64,000 nucleotides of DNA, taken from the NCBI RefSeq assembly GCF_019733395.1, contig NZ_JAIHOO010000001.1, forward strand, positions 4,697,394 through 4,761,393, in the 5' to 3' direction. Source of the stretch: Lysobacter sp. BMK333-48F3 (lineage in GTDB: Bacteria > Pseudomonadota > Gammaproteobacteria > Xanthomonadales > Xanthomonadaceae). The first letter of the stretch is position 1. Every line of letters starts with the position of its first letter. Position numbers and translations under genes: made by a program. Below, piece after piece: positions 1 to 12,771 of this stretch. A model generated the notes under the pieces. That model did not search any database. It worked only from the letters and a program-made list of their open reading frames with translations, and was not told the DNA's origin.

Positions 1-29
1 CCGTGGCGGGGCGGCGGGGCTGGGGCGGC

Positions 30-599
<570 letters not shown>

Positions 600-661
600 G
601 CGGTGTTCCAGTAAGGGCAGCCTGGCTGCCGATTGTAGGGGTTAAAGCGGCGGCGCCGGGC

Positions 662-1729
662 TCAGCCCAGCAGCGAGGCCGAGATCGACGGCGTAGTGCG
701 CGGGCGCCGCGCCAGCGCCACCGCCAGCCGCCGCGCCGCGCCGCGATAAGCGCGCGCCGCCGCCGAGTCGGGCTGGGCCGCGACCAGCGGCACGCCGGCG
801 TCGCCCTGCTCGCGGATCGCCAGTTCCAGCGGCAGGCTGCCCAGCAGCGGCACCCCGTACTGCTCGGCCATGCGCGCGCCGCCGCCTTCGCCGAACAGGT
901 GTTCGGCGTGGCCGCAGTGGCTGCACACGTGCACGGCCATGTTCTCGATCAGACCCAGCACCGGCACCTGGACCTTCTCGAACATCCGCAGCGCCTTGCG
1001 CGCGTCCAGGGTGGCGACCTCCTGCGGCGTGGTCACGATCACCGCGCCGGCGACCGGAATCTTCTGCGACAGGGTCAACTGGATGTCGCCGGTGCCGGGC
1101 GGCAGATCGACGATCAGATAGTCCAGCTCGCTCCACTGGGTGTCGTTGAGCAAGGTGGTCAGGGCCGAAGTCGCCATCGGGCCGCGCCAGATCATCGGCG
1201 TGTCCTGCTCGACCAGCGGGCCGATCGACATCGCCTCCACGCCGTGCGCGCGCAAGGGCTCGATGTGCTTGCCGTCCGGGCTGTCGGGCTTGCCGTGCGC
1301 GCCGAGCATGGTCGGCACGCTGGGGCCGTAGATGTCGGCGTCGAGCACGCCGACCCGGGCGCCGTCGGCGGCCAGGGCCAGGGCCAGGTTGACCGCGGTG
1401 GTCGATTTGCCGACCCCGCCCTTGCCCGAACCGACCGCGATCAGATTGCGCACGTTCGGCAGCGGCGCCAGGTTCGGCTGCACCGCGTGGGCGACGATGC
1501 GCGAGTTCAATTCCAGGCTGGCCAGGCTCAGCGACTGCGCCGCCAGCAGTTCGCCGATCGAACGTTCCAGCTCGGCGCGCAGGCCGGCCAGGGGAAAACC
1601 GGCGGAAATGGCCACCGCGACCCGGCCGTCGGCGGCGCCGGCGCGGATCCGCGCCTCGCTGTCGCCCAGGCGCAGGTCGGTGTCGGGGATGGGAAGCGCC
1701 GCGATCGCGGCCTGCAGGGTCTCGCTCAT
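662..1729 (-). CDS. apbC: Mrp/ApbC-type P-loop Fe-S cluster carrier ATPase
   Basis: A 355-residue Mrp/NBP35-family ATPase that binds and transfers [4Fe-4S] clusters to apoproteins in the cytosol. Residues about 1-90 form a MIP18/DUF59-like N-terminal domain. The deviant Walker A motif GKGGVGKST is at about residues 102-110, followed by DADIYGPSVPTML and DLPPGTGD. The CxxC pair (CSHC, about residue 260) is the bridging-cluster ligand of the family. The frame stays open upstream to 1810, but MSETLQAAIAALP at 1727-1729 fits the family start better. metG, its partner in E. coli, is in the window but about 8 kb away on the other strand. Confidence 0.93.
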   Translation of the reverse strand: MSETLQAAIAALPIPDTDLRLGDSEARIRAGAADGRVAVAISAGFPLAGLRAELERSIGELLAAQSLSLASLELNSRIVAHAVQPNLAPLPNVRNLIAVGSGKGGVGKSTTAVNLALALAADGARVGVLDADIYGPSVPTMLGAHGKPDSPDGKHIEPLRAHGVEAMSIGPLVEQDTPMIWRGPMATSALTTLLNDTQWSELDYLIVDLPPGTGDIQLTLSQKIPVAGAVIVTTPQEVATLDARKALRMFEKVQVPVLGLIENMAVHVCSHCGHAEHLFGEGGGARMAEQYGVPLLGSLPLELAIREQGDAGVPLVAAQPDSAAARAYRGAARRLAVALARRPRTTPSISASLLG

Positions 1730-2184
1730 ACCGGCCGTCCAGCCGGGCGTGGGGTGTGCTTGTGCATGGGGGCTCTGTGATGGGACCGGCCGCTGGGCGG
1801 CCGCGCACATGGTAAGGCCTGGGCCGGGGCAGCGTCCCGCGCCGCGACCGCCCCGGCGAGCCGGCCGCGGGGGCCGGTCAGGCCGGGCCGAGCGCTATCG
1901 CAAATTGCAGGGGCGACGACCGGGTCGGCGAAATCGGCGTGACCGCTATCGCATTCATTTTTCAGGAACTTTGCCCCGAAGCGGCACGCCCTCGCCCCCT
2001 ATTCAGCTAGATAATCCAGCACGATCAACCAGTTGAGCGTTGGTCTTCGGCAAAGCCAAGGGGCGCTGAACGCAAAACGGCAAATGTTTCGGCCGTGTTA
2101 ATTTCAGGTTTGTCAAAGGATTGTTAATTGCCAGGACGGCCACCGGAAGTCGTACTTCGTTCTTTACGTTTTGGGGGAAACACA
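1730..2184 (+). promoter_or_regulatory. Intergenic region upstream of the first TonB receptor
   Basis: This gene-free 455 bp stretch separates mrp from the divergently transcribed receptor gene. It holds two exact copies of CGCTATCGCA (1893-1902 and 1944-1953), 51 bp apart, and the elements GTGTTAATTT (2095-2104) and GTTAATTG (2123-2130). The last two recur upstream of the second receptor gene (6401-6410 and 6392-6399), so they may be shared promoter or activator sites. A GGGGGAAA ribosome-binding site at 2173-2180 fits the ATG at 2185. No convincing sigma-70 -35/-10 pair could be picked by eye. Confidence 0.4.
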
Positions 2185-5178
<2,994 letters not shown>

Positions 5179-5210
5179 TCGCCGCAAGGCCTTAGAACCG
5201 CAACAAGAAA

Positions 5211-5236
5211 AGCCCGGCCTCGCGCCGGGCTTTTTC
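5211..5236 (+). terminator. Rho-independent terminator of the first TonB receptor gene
   Basis: The arms AGCCCGGC and GCCGGGCT enclose a 5-nt loop and are followed directly by TTTTCTTT, 32 bp after the receptor stop codon. An A-run on the left side suggests it may also work in the opposite direction. Confidence 0.85.
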
Positions 5237-5336
5237 TTTGCCCGCCCTCCACGACCGGCAGCGACCAACGCGATCGCCGCTCGCACCGCCGCTACCCCGA
5301 GGCAGCCAAGCAACCCCGATCGCCGGCGTGCTTGCC

Positions 5337-6130
<794 letters not shown>

Positions 6131-6391
6131 TGGGGCCCAGGACAAATCCTTACGCGCCCCTCCGCGCCGCCGCTGACGACCGGATCGCCCAGCCGAACCT
6201 GCAACCAAAAGTAGGCATTCATCGCGACGAAACCGCGGATAGAGCGCCCGAACGCGGGGGTCGCGCCCCGGCCGCGCAGCCGACCGGCACCGAACGTCGC
6301 CGCCTTAATCCCAGAAATCTCTAATAAATCAAGCGCTTGTAGTCATGGAAAACGCTTATCCACCGCAGAATTGCGTTCTGATGACACATTG

Positions 6392-6415
6392 GTTAATTGC
6401 GTGTTAATTTTGACA
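6392..6415 (+). promoter_or_regulatory. Elements shared with the first receptor's upstream region
   Basis: GTTAATTG (6392-6399) and GTGTTAATTT (6401-6410) recur at 2123-2130 and 2095-2104 upstream of the paralogous receptor. A TTGACA hexamer at 6410-6415 could be a -35 box, but no good -10 follows at the right spacing. The functional reading is inference. Confidence 0.35.
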
Positions 6416-6490
6416 GCGAAGGAACGGGGAACTGCCAAGGTCGGCACACAAGTCTGTTCAACTTTCGCTTCGCTTCGGGGGATTCACCAG

Positions 6491-9313
6491 ATGTCGTCCA
6501 ATCACCACGGCCTGCGTCGCAGCAGGCTGTCGCGGGCGGTTGCGTCCGCGATGCTCTTCGGCGCCGCCGGCGCCGCGTTCGCCCAGGAACCGGCCGCGGC
6601 CAGCGCCGGCGGTTCCGACAAGCCCACCGACGTCGCCGGCGTCGTCGTCACCGGTTCGCGCATCAAGCGCACCCAGATCGAAGGGCCGTCGCCGGTCACC
6701 GTGATCAGCTCGGCGCAGATCCAGCGCGAAGGCTTCGTCACCGTGTTCGATGCGCTGTCCACGCTGACCCAGAACGGCGGCACGGTACAGAACGAACTCA
6801 ACTCGGCCGGCGGCTTCACGCCCAACGGCAGCCCGGTCAACCTGCGCGGCCTCGGCCCGGGCCGCACCCTGCTGCTGATCAACGGCCGCCGCGCCGCGGA
6901 CTATCCGTTCCCGTACAACGGCCAGAGCAACTTCCAGAACTTCGGCAACATTCCCTCGGCCGCGGTGGACCGGATCGAAATCCTGTCCGGCGGCGCTTCG
7001 GCGATCTACGGCTCCGACGCCGTCGCCGGCGTGGTCAACGTGGTGCTGAAGACCAATTTCGACGGCGACAAGCTGACCGTGCGCGGCGGCACCTCGACCA
7101 CCGGCGGCGGCGACTTCGGCAACGTGCAGTGGGTCGGCGGCCGCTCCGGCGACAACTGGAGCGTCACCTACGCCCTGGAGTATTTCGCCGACGAGCCGGT
7201 GTTCGCGTTCCAGCGCGACTTCATGGATTCCACCGACGACAACCCGCGCCCGACCCCGGAACTGGGCAACAACCAGCCCACCGCGGCGATCCGGCTGAAC
7301 CGCCCGGGCAATGCCGCCAACTCCTACATCGCCCCGCCGGCCGGCGTCTGCGATCGTTTCGACGGCGAGTTCGTGCGCTACAACTACCGCACCGTGGTCG
7401 CCGGCACCCGTGCGGTGACCAACCTCGGCCCGGTCTGCGGCTCCTGGGGCGACGTCGGTTACCAGACCATCGCCAACGGCAACAGCGACTGGTCGGGCTA
7501 TCTGTACGGCACCTACACCTTCGGCAACGGCCTCCAGGCCTGGACCAGCCTGCAGGGCTATCACTCCAAGTCCAAGCTCTCCGGCGGCACCGAGGCGATC
7601 AGCGGCCCGCACATCGACGGCACCGGCCGCGTCACCACCTGGTTCGACACCGGCTTCAACACCAACCTCAACATGCAGCGCCTGCTGACCCCGCAGGAGT
7701 ACGGCGGCTTCGACGCGATGTACCAGCGCTTCACCGAGAAGTCGCTCGATGTCGCGGTCGGCCTGCGCGGCACCCTCGCCGACCGCTTCGACTGGGACGT
7801 GACCCTGGGCCGCGCCGAGTACCGCGCCGACCGCACCCGTCCGCGCCTGGACGGCTCGGCGGTGACCGACTGGTTCTTCGGCCCGCGCCTGAACACCACC
7901 GGCACCCCGCGCTACCGGATCAACCTCGACCGCCTCTACACCCCGCTGACCCCGGCGCAGTACCGGGCGATGTCGACCACGCTGAAGTACGAAGCCGAGT
8001 CCTGGGTCACCCAGGGCAGCGCCACTTTGTCGGGCGACCTGTTCGAACTGCCGGCCGGCCCGCTGGGCTTCGCCGCGGTGGTCGACTTCACCCAGCAGGG
8101 CTACGAGCTCAACTCGCCGCGCAGCATCCTGCCGACCGTGGTCGAGACCTACGGCCTGACCGGCACCAACGGCGGCGGCGACCGCGACCGCTACGCCGCC
8201 GGCCTGGAGTTCAGCATTCCGATCCTGCCGTCGCTGAAGGCCAGCCTGGCCGGCCGCTTCGACAAGTACGACGACGTCACCGCCGTCGACGACGCCAAGA
8301 CCTGGGGCTACGGCCTGGAATGGCGCCCGATCGAGAGCCTGCTGCTGCGCGGCAACTACTCGACCAGCTTCAAGGCGCCGGACATGCACTTCGTGTTCAA
8401 CGAAGGCAGCGGCAGCTTCAGCACCGTGCTCGACACCTATCGCTGCCTCAACGCCAACCTGGCCGCGTCCTCCTGCACCGGCACCGTGTACAACTACTCG
8501 GTGTTCGCCACCAGCAAGGGCGAGCCGACGCTGACCGAGGAAACCGGCGAGTCCTGGGGCGCGGGCCTGGTGTGGGACATCACCGACGGCCTGTCGATGT
8601 CGGTCGACTACTACGACATCAAGCTCGACGATGCGGTCACCACCCTCAGCAGCACCTACATCCTCGACAACGAGGGCGGCTGCCGCACCGGCCTGACCCG
8701 CACCCGCCAGCCGTTCCAGTTCGCCGCCGACTCGGCGTTCTGCCAGGAGATCGTCAGCCGCGTGACCCGCAGCACCGCGCCGGGCGAACCCACCGATCGC
8801 GTCACCGGCGTGCGCAGCGGCCCGGTCAACCAGTCCCTGCGCCATGTCGCCGGCCTGGACGCGGCCCTGAACTGGCGCTTCAGCACGCAGCGCTGGGGCG
8901 ACTACCGCTGGGAGCTGGGCTGGACCCACACCCTCAAGCACGAGCGCCAGCTGCTGGCGACCGATCCGGTCGAGCGCGACTGGCGCGACGATCCGGGCAA
9001 CTTCGACTTCCGCAGCCGCGTGCGCGGTTCGGTGAACTGGCAGAAGAACGACTGGAACGCGACCGTGTTCATGACCCGCTACGGCAGCCTGCCGAACTGG
9101 CAGGAAACCGGCCGCATCGCCCCGTACTTCCTGTGGAACGTCAACCTCGGCAAGCGGATCACCGACAAGGCCAAGGTCACGGTGTTCGTCAACAACGTGT
9201 TCAACAAGTTCCACCCCAACGACGACGGCTACGACAGCTATCCGTACTTCTACTCGTCGTACAGCCCGATCGGCCGCGAAATCTCGGCCCAGTTCGAGTA
9301 CCAATTCCACTGA
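6491..9313 (+). CDS. TonB-dependent outer membrane receptor (VTGSRIKR type), paralogue
   Basis: A 940-residue TonB-dependent transporter. MSSNHHGLRRSRLSRAVASA starts a signal peptide ending near AFAQEP; the plug begins with DVAGVVVTGSRIKRTQIEGP and contains ASAIYGSDAVAGVVNVVLKT, nearly the same as in the receptor at 2185. The barrel ends in ISAQFEYQFH, so the last residue is His after an aromatic rather than the usual terminal Phe/Trp/Tyr. The ATG at 6491 follows GGGGGATTCACCAG and puts the signal peptide at the N-terminus; the ORF itself runs back to 6371. Both receptors share N-terminal wording (RSRL-x-x-A-x-x-SAM) and upstream motifs, consistent with an old duplication now separated by repeats. 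Substrate not predictable from sequence. Confidence 0.9.
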   Translation: MSSNHHGLRRSRLSRAVASAMLFGAAGAAFAQEPAAASAGGSDKPTDVAGVVVTGSRIKRTQIEGPSPVTVISSAQIQREGFVTVFDALSTLTQNGGTVQNELNSAGGFTPNGSPVNLRGLGPGRTLLLINGRRAADYPFPYNGQSNFQNFGNIPSAAVDRIEILSGGASAIYGSDAVAGVVNVVLKTNFDGDKLTVRGGTSTTGGGDFGNVQWVGGRSGDNWSVTYALEYFADEPVFAFQRDFMDSTDDNPRPTPELGNNQPTAAIRLNRPGNAANSYIAPPAGVCDRFDGEFVRYNYRTVVAGTRAVTNLGPVCGSWGDVGYQTIANGNSDWSGYLYGTYTFGNGLQAWTSLQGYHSKSKLSGGTEAISGPHIDGTGRVTTWFDTGFNTNLNMQRLLTPQEYGGFDAMYQRFTEKSLDVAVGLRGTLADRFDWDVTLGRAEYRADRTRPRLDGSAVTDWFFGPRLNTTGTPRYRINLDRLYTPLTPAQYRAMSTTLKYEAESWVTQGSATLSGDLFELPAGPLGFAAVVDFTQQGYELNSPRSILPTVVETYGLTGTNGGGDRDRYAAGLEFSIPILPSLKASLAGRFDKYDDVTAVDDAKTWGYGLEWRPIESLLLRGNYSTSFKAPDMHFVFNEGSGSFSTVLDTYRCLNANLAASSCTGTVYNYSVFATSKGEPTLTEETGESWGAGLVWDITDGLSMSVDYYDIKLDDAVTTLSSTYILDNEGGCRTGLTRTRQPFQFAADSAFCQEIVSRVTRSTAPGEPTDRVTGVRSGPVNQSLRHVAGLDAALNWRFSTQRWGDYRWELGWTHTLKHERQLLATDPVERDWRDDPGNFDFRSRVRGSVNWQKNDWNATVFMTRYGSLPNWQETGRIAPYFLWNVNLGKRITDKAKVTVFVNNVFNKFHPNDDGYDSYPYFYSSYSPIGREISAQFEYQFH

Positions 9314-9361
9314 TCCGCCCTTTGCGGGCCCGGCCGCGCGCCGGGCCCGCAGCCGTTTCGC

Positions 9362-9385
9362 GCCCGGCTCCGGCCGGGCTTTTTT
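9362..9385 (+). terminator. Rho-independent terminator of the second TonB receptor gene
   Basis: The arms GCCCGGC and GCCGGGC enclose TCCG and are followed by TTTTTT. A second GC-rich inverted repeat lies just upstream (about 9328-9350). Confidence 0.85.
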
Positions 9386-9446
9386 CTGCCTGCGACGGCG
9401 AGCTGAACGACGCCCGCCATCGCCTTCCGTACGCCGACGGATGCGG

Positions 9447-9452
9447 TATAAA
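9447..9452 (+). promoter_or_regulatory. Possible -10 box for the DUF2147 gene
   Basis: TATAAA stands about 65 bp before the ATG, with a weak TTCCGT 16 bp upstream of it. It is one of the few AT-rich spots in this gap. The assignment is tentative. Confidence 0.3.
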
Positions 9453-9517
9453 GGTCGCAACCGTCGCCCCACCGTACGGCCGAACCGTTTCCACGCTCCA
9501 TCCCTGGGAGGGGACTC

Positions 9518-9952
9518 ATGCGTACCAAACTGCTCGCCCTGCTGTTGCTCGCCCTGCCCGCCGCGGCTTTCGCCCAGACCCCGCTGGGGCAATGGACCAC
9601 GATCGACGACAAGACCCAGAAGCCCAAGTCGGTGGTCGAAATCTACGAGGCCAAGGACGGCAGCCTGGCCGGCCGCGTGGCCGAAGTCCTGCAGTCCGAC
9701 CGCGGTCCCAACCCGGTCTGCGACAAGTGCTCCGGCGATCGCAAGAACAAGCCGGTCAAGGGCATGGTGATCCTGTGGGGCATCCGCAAGAAGGGCGGCA
9801 CCTGGGAAGGCGGCCAGATCCTCGACCCGGCCACCGGCAAGGTCTATTCGGTCAAGGTGACCCCGACCGACGGCGGCAAGAAGCTGGACGTGCGCGGCTT
9901 CATGGGCTTCTCGCTGCTCGGCCGCACCCAGACCTGGATGCGCCACGAGTAA
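9518..9952 (+). CDS. DUF2147 family exported protein
   Basis: This 144-residue protein has a clear Sec signal peptide (MRTKLLALLLLALPAAAFA, cleaved before QTPLG) and a mature DUF2147 domain. It opens with GQWTTIDDKTQKPKSVVEIY and ends with LLGRTQTWMRH, the usual limits of the family. A CDKCSGDRKNKPVKGM segment carries the only two mature cysteines. The family is periplasmic or secreted and of unknown biochemical role. A strong GGGAGGGG ribosome-binding site precedes the ATG. It stands alone between two terminators and is probably monocistronic. Confidence 0.9.
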   Translation: MRTKLLALLLLALPAAAFAQTPLGQWTTIDDKTQKPKSVVEIYEAKDGSLAGRVAEVLQSDRGPNPVCDKCSGDRKNKPVKGMVILWGIRKKGGTWEGGQILDPATGKVYSVKVTPTDGGKKLDVRGFMGFSLLGRTQTWMRHE

Positions 9953-9979
9953 TCCCGGCCGGCCCGTCGTCTACGGAAG

Positions 9980-10063
9980 CCCGGCCTCGGCCGGGTTTCT
10001 TTTTGGGGCGAAACCCGGCCTTGGCCGGGTTTCCATTCGAGAATGTTCCGGCCTTGGCCGGGT
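9980..10063 (+). terminator. Three tandem terminator-like hairpins
   Basis: Three near-identical stems built on CCCGGCC/GGCCGGG follow one another: 9980-9995 (then TTTCTTTTT), 10014-10030 (then TTTCC) and 10047-10063 (then TTTGTTCC). The first is a good terminator; the other two look like tandem duplicates about 33 bp apart. Confidence 0.7.
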
Positions 10064-10196
10064 TTGTTCCTGCACACAGGTCTCGGTGACGCGTTTCGCC
10101 TGTCAGCGACGATCGAAGGTCTCGCTGCGCCGCCCGCTCCCGGGGCCGTCCCCGGGCCCATGCCATAATTCACGACCGTCCACGCCCACCTCGCCC

Positions 10197-12269
10197 ATGT
10201 CCCGCGAAATCCTCGTCTCCAACGCCCTGCCCTACGCCAACGGCGACCTGCACCTCGGCCACCTGGTCGGGTACATGCAGGCCGACATCTGGGTGCGCGC
10301 GCAGCGGATGAGCGGGAACACGGTGCATTACGTCTGCGCCGACGACACCCACGGCACCCCGATCATGCTCGGCGCCGAGAAGGCCGGACAGACGCCGGAG
10401 GCCTACATCGCCCAGATCCAGGTCCGCCACGAGCGCGATTTCCGCGATTTCGGCGTGCACTTCGATCACTACGACTCGACCCATTCGGCGCGCAACCGCA
10501 GCCTGACCGAAGGCTTCTACGCGCGGCTGGACAACAACGGCCACATCTCCCGGCGTTCGGTCGAGCAGTTGTACGACCCGGTCAAGGGCATGTTCCTGCC
10601 CGACCGCTACGTCAAGGGCATCTGCCCGAACTGCGGCACCGCGGACCAGTACGGCGACAACTGCGAGAACTGCGGCGCCACCTATGCCCCGACCGAGCTC
10701 AAGGAACCGCGCTCGGTGGTCAGCGGCGCGACCCCGGAACTGCGCGAGTCCGAGCACTTCTTCTTCGAGGTCGGCCACTTCGAGGCCTTCCTGCGCGAGT
10801 GGCTGGCCGGCGACGTCGCCACGCCCGGGATCAAGGCCAAGCTGTCGGAGTGGCTGGACGCGGAAGGCGGCCTGCGCGCCTGGGACATCTCCCGCGACTC
10901 GCCCTACTTCGGCTTCGAGATCCCCGGCCACCCGGGCAAGTTCCTGTACGTCTGGCTGGACGCGCCGATCGGCTACCTGAGCAGCTTCCAGGCCCTGTGC
11001 GAACGCGAAGGCCTGGATTTCTGGTCCTACCTGGCGCGCGACAGCGGCGTCGAGCTGCACCATTTCATCGGCAAGGACATCGTCACCTTCCACGGCCTGT
11101 TCTGGCCGGCGGTGCTGCACGGCGCCGGCTTCCGCTCGCCGACCCGGCTGCACGTCAACGGCTATCTGATGGTCAACAGCGAGAAGATGTCGAAGTCGCG
11201 CGGCACCTTCATCCAGGCCCGCACCTACCTCGACGTCGGCCTGGATCCGGAAGCGCTGCGCTACTACTTCGCCACCAAGACCAGCGGCGGGGTGGAGGAC
11301 ATCGACCTCAACCTGGCCGACTTCGTCGCCCGGGTGAACTCCGACGTGGTCGGCAAGTTCGTCAACCTCGCCAGCCGCTGCGCCGGCTTCATCGAAAAGC
11401 GCTTCGACGGCCGCCTGGCCGACGCCCTGCCCGACCCGGCCATGTACCAGCGCTTCGTCGCCCAGTTGGGGCCGATCGCCCAGGCCTACGAGCGCAACGA
11501 GGCCGCGACCGCGCTGCGCCTGACCATGGCCCTGGCCGACGAGGCCAACAAATACATCGACGAGCACAAGCCCTGGGTGCTGGCCAAGCAGGACGGCATG
11601 GAGGCGCAGTTGCAGGCGGTGTGCACCCAAGGCCTGAACCTGTTCCGGGTGCTCGCCGGCGCGCTCAAGCCGGCGCTGCCGCGGGTGGCCGCGCAGACCG
11701 AAGCCTTCCTGGCCGCGCCGGTGGCGCGCTGGCAGGACCTCGACGCGCCGCTGCTCGCCCACACCATCGGCGCCTACGCGCCGCTGTTCGTCCGTATCGA
11801 TACCAAGTTGATTGACACCATGATCGAAGCCAGCAAGGAATCCCTCGCCCCCGCCGCCAAGGCCGAGCCCGCCGCCGCGAAGCCGGCGCCGCAGGCCGCC
11901 GCCGCGCCGGCCCCCGCCGCCAAGAGCGAGGCCGGCGCGACCATCGCCATCGACGACTTCGCCAAGCTCGACCTGCGCGTGGGCAAGGTGCTGGCCTGCG
12001 AGTTCGTCGAAGGCTCCGACAAGCTGCTGCGCTTCCAGCTCGACGCCGGCGACCTCGGCCAGCGCCAGATCTTCTCCGGCATCCGCGGCTCCTACGCCGA
12101 GCCGGACAAGCTGGTCGGCCGCAGCGTGGTGTTCATCGCCAACCTCGCCCCGCGCAAGATGCGCTTCGGCCTCAGCGAGGGCATGATCCTCTCGGCCGGC
12201 TTCGACGGCGGCGATCTGTTCCTGCTCGACGCCGACGGCGGCGCGCTGCCGGGCATGCCGGTGCGTTGA
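10197..12269 (+). CDS. metG: Methionyl-tRNA synthetase
   Basis: A 690-residue class I aminoacyl-tRNA synthetase that charges tRNA-Met. The Rossmann domain starts with LPYANGDLHLGHLVGY (HIGH motif as HLGH). A zinc knuckle with four cysteines (CPNCGTADQYGDNCENC) lies at about residues 143-160, and KMSKSRGTF closes the active site at about residue 330. An Ala/Pro/Lys-rich linker (about 545-575) joins the anticodon domain to a C-terminal Trbp111-like tRNA-binding domain (DFAKLDLRVGKV...). Length and layout match E. coli MetG. MSREILVSNALPYANG is the family N-terminus, so the ATG at 10197 is preferred to upstream codons in the open frame. Confidence 0.97.
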   Translation: MSREILVSNALPYANGDLHLGHLVGYMQADIWVRAQRMSGNTVHYVCADDTHGTPIMLGAEKAGQTPEAYIAQIQVRHERDFRDFGVHFDHYDSTHSARNRSLTEGFYARLDNNGHISRRSVEQLYDPVKGMFLPDRYVKGICPNCGTADQYGDNCENCGATYAPTELKEPRSVVSGATPELRESEHFFFEVGHFEAFLREWLAGDVATPGIKAKLSEWLDAEGGLRAWDISRDSPYFGFEIPGHPGKFLYVWLDAPIGYLSSFQALCEREGLDFWSYLARDSGVELHHFIGKDIVTFHGLFWPAVLHGAGFRSPTRLHVNGYLMVNSEKMSKSRGTFIQARTYLDVGLDPEALRYYFATKTSGGVEDIDLNLADFVARVNSDVVGKFVNLASRCAGFIEKRFDGRLADALPDPAMYQRFVAQLGPIAQAYERNEAATALRLTMALADEANKYIDEHKPWVLAKQDGMEAQLQAVCTQGLNLFRVLAGALKPALPRVAAQTEAFLAAPVARWQDLDAPLLAHTIGAYAPLFVRIDTKLIDTMIEASKESLAPAAKAEPAAAKPAPQAAAAPAPAAKSEAGATIAIDDFAKLDLRVGKVLACEFVEGSDKLLRFQLDAGDLGQRQIFSGIRGSYAEPDKLVGRSVVFIANLAPRKMRFGLSEGMILSAGFDGGDLFLLDADGGALPGMPVR

Positions 12270-12271
12270 GC

Positions 12272-12302
12272 CGGGATTGGGGATTCGGGATTGGGGATTC
12301 GT
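12272..12302 (+). repeat. GGGATT(C/G)GGGATT short repeat
   Basis: Four near-repeats of GGGATTNG (GGGATTGGGGATTCGGGATT...) follow the metG stop. The opposite orientation appears at about 63109-63138. Such runs are scattered through Xanthomonad intergenic DNA; the function is unknown. Confidence 0.55.
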
Positions 12303-12336
12303 AAAAGCGCGTTGAGACGCTGCGCTGGACAAGCTC

Positions 12337-12771
12337 ATGCCCATCTCTAATCACGAATCGCGAACCCCTGAGCTGGCCGAACGGCTGGACCGGCTGCTGC
12401 CGCAGACCCAATGCGGGCAATGCGGTTACGCCGGTTGCCGGCCGTATGCCGAGGCGATGGCGCGCGGCGAGGCCGGCGTCGATCATTGCCCGCCCGGCGG
12501 CGACGCCGGCGCGCGCGCGCTGGCGCGCCTGCTCGGCGTGCCCGCGCAGCCCTACGACCGCAGCCGCGGCGAGCACAAACCGCCGATCGTGGCGCTGGTG
12601 GTCGAAGCCGACTGCATCGGCTGCACCAAATGCATCCAGGCCTGCCCGGTGGACGCCATCGTCGGCGCGTCCAAGCACATGCACACGGTGATCGAGCCGC
12701 TATGCACCGGCTGCGAGCTATGCGTACCGGCCTGCCCGGTGGATTGCATCGTGATGGTGCCTGCTCTGTAG
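12337..12771 (+). CDS. rnfB: Orphan RnfB-type iron-sulfur protein
   Basis: A 144-residue protein that starts with a 4Fe-4S domain of the RnfB/Fe-S type (CGQCGYAGC ... HCPPGG, about residues 28-55), followed by two [4Fe-4S] ferredoxin motifs, [12 protein letters not shown] and [12 protein letters not shown]. It lacks the N-terminal membrane helix of the true RnfB subunit and no other rnf gene is nearby. In E. coli RnfB/RsxB belongs to a membrane electron-transfer complex; here a soluble electron carrier is inferred. It may form an operon with metG, 67 bp upstream. Its TAG stop lies in CTGTAGAAGCGGC, which resembles the outer end of a REP, so the C-terminus may have been set by repeat insertion. 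In several relatives nth follows rnfB; it does not here. Confidence 0.85.
   Translation: MPISNHESRTPELAERLDRLLPQTQCGQCGYAGCRPYAEAMARGEAGVDHCPPGGDAGARALARLLGVPAQPYDRSRGEHKPPIVALVVEADCIGCTKCIQACPVDAIVGASKHMHTVIEPLCTGCELCVPACPVDCIVMVPAL

Noticed and set aside
6458-9946. A 1162-codon open frame antisense to the second TonB receptor
   Set aside because: It is an antisense shadow of a strongly supported receptor; Arg/Ala/Gly-rich composition without domains is typical of GC-rich antisense frames.
9980-10063. Riboswitch or leader upstream of metG
   Set aside because: The hairpins are near-identical terminator stems belonging to the preceding gene; no T-box or SAM riboswitch features were seen.
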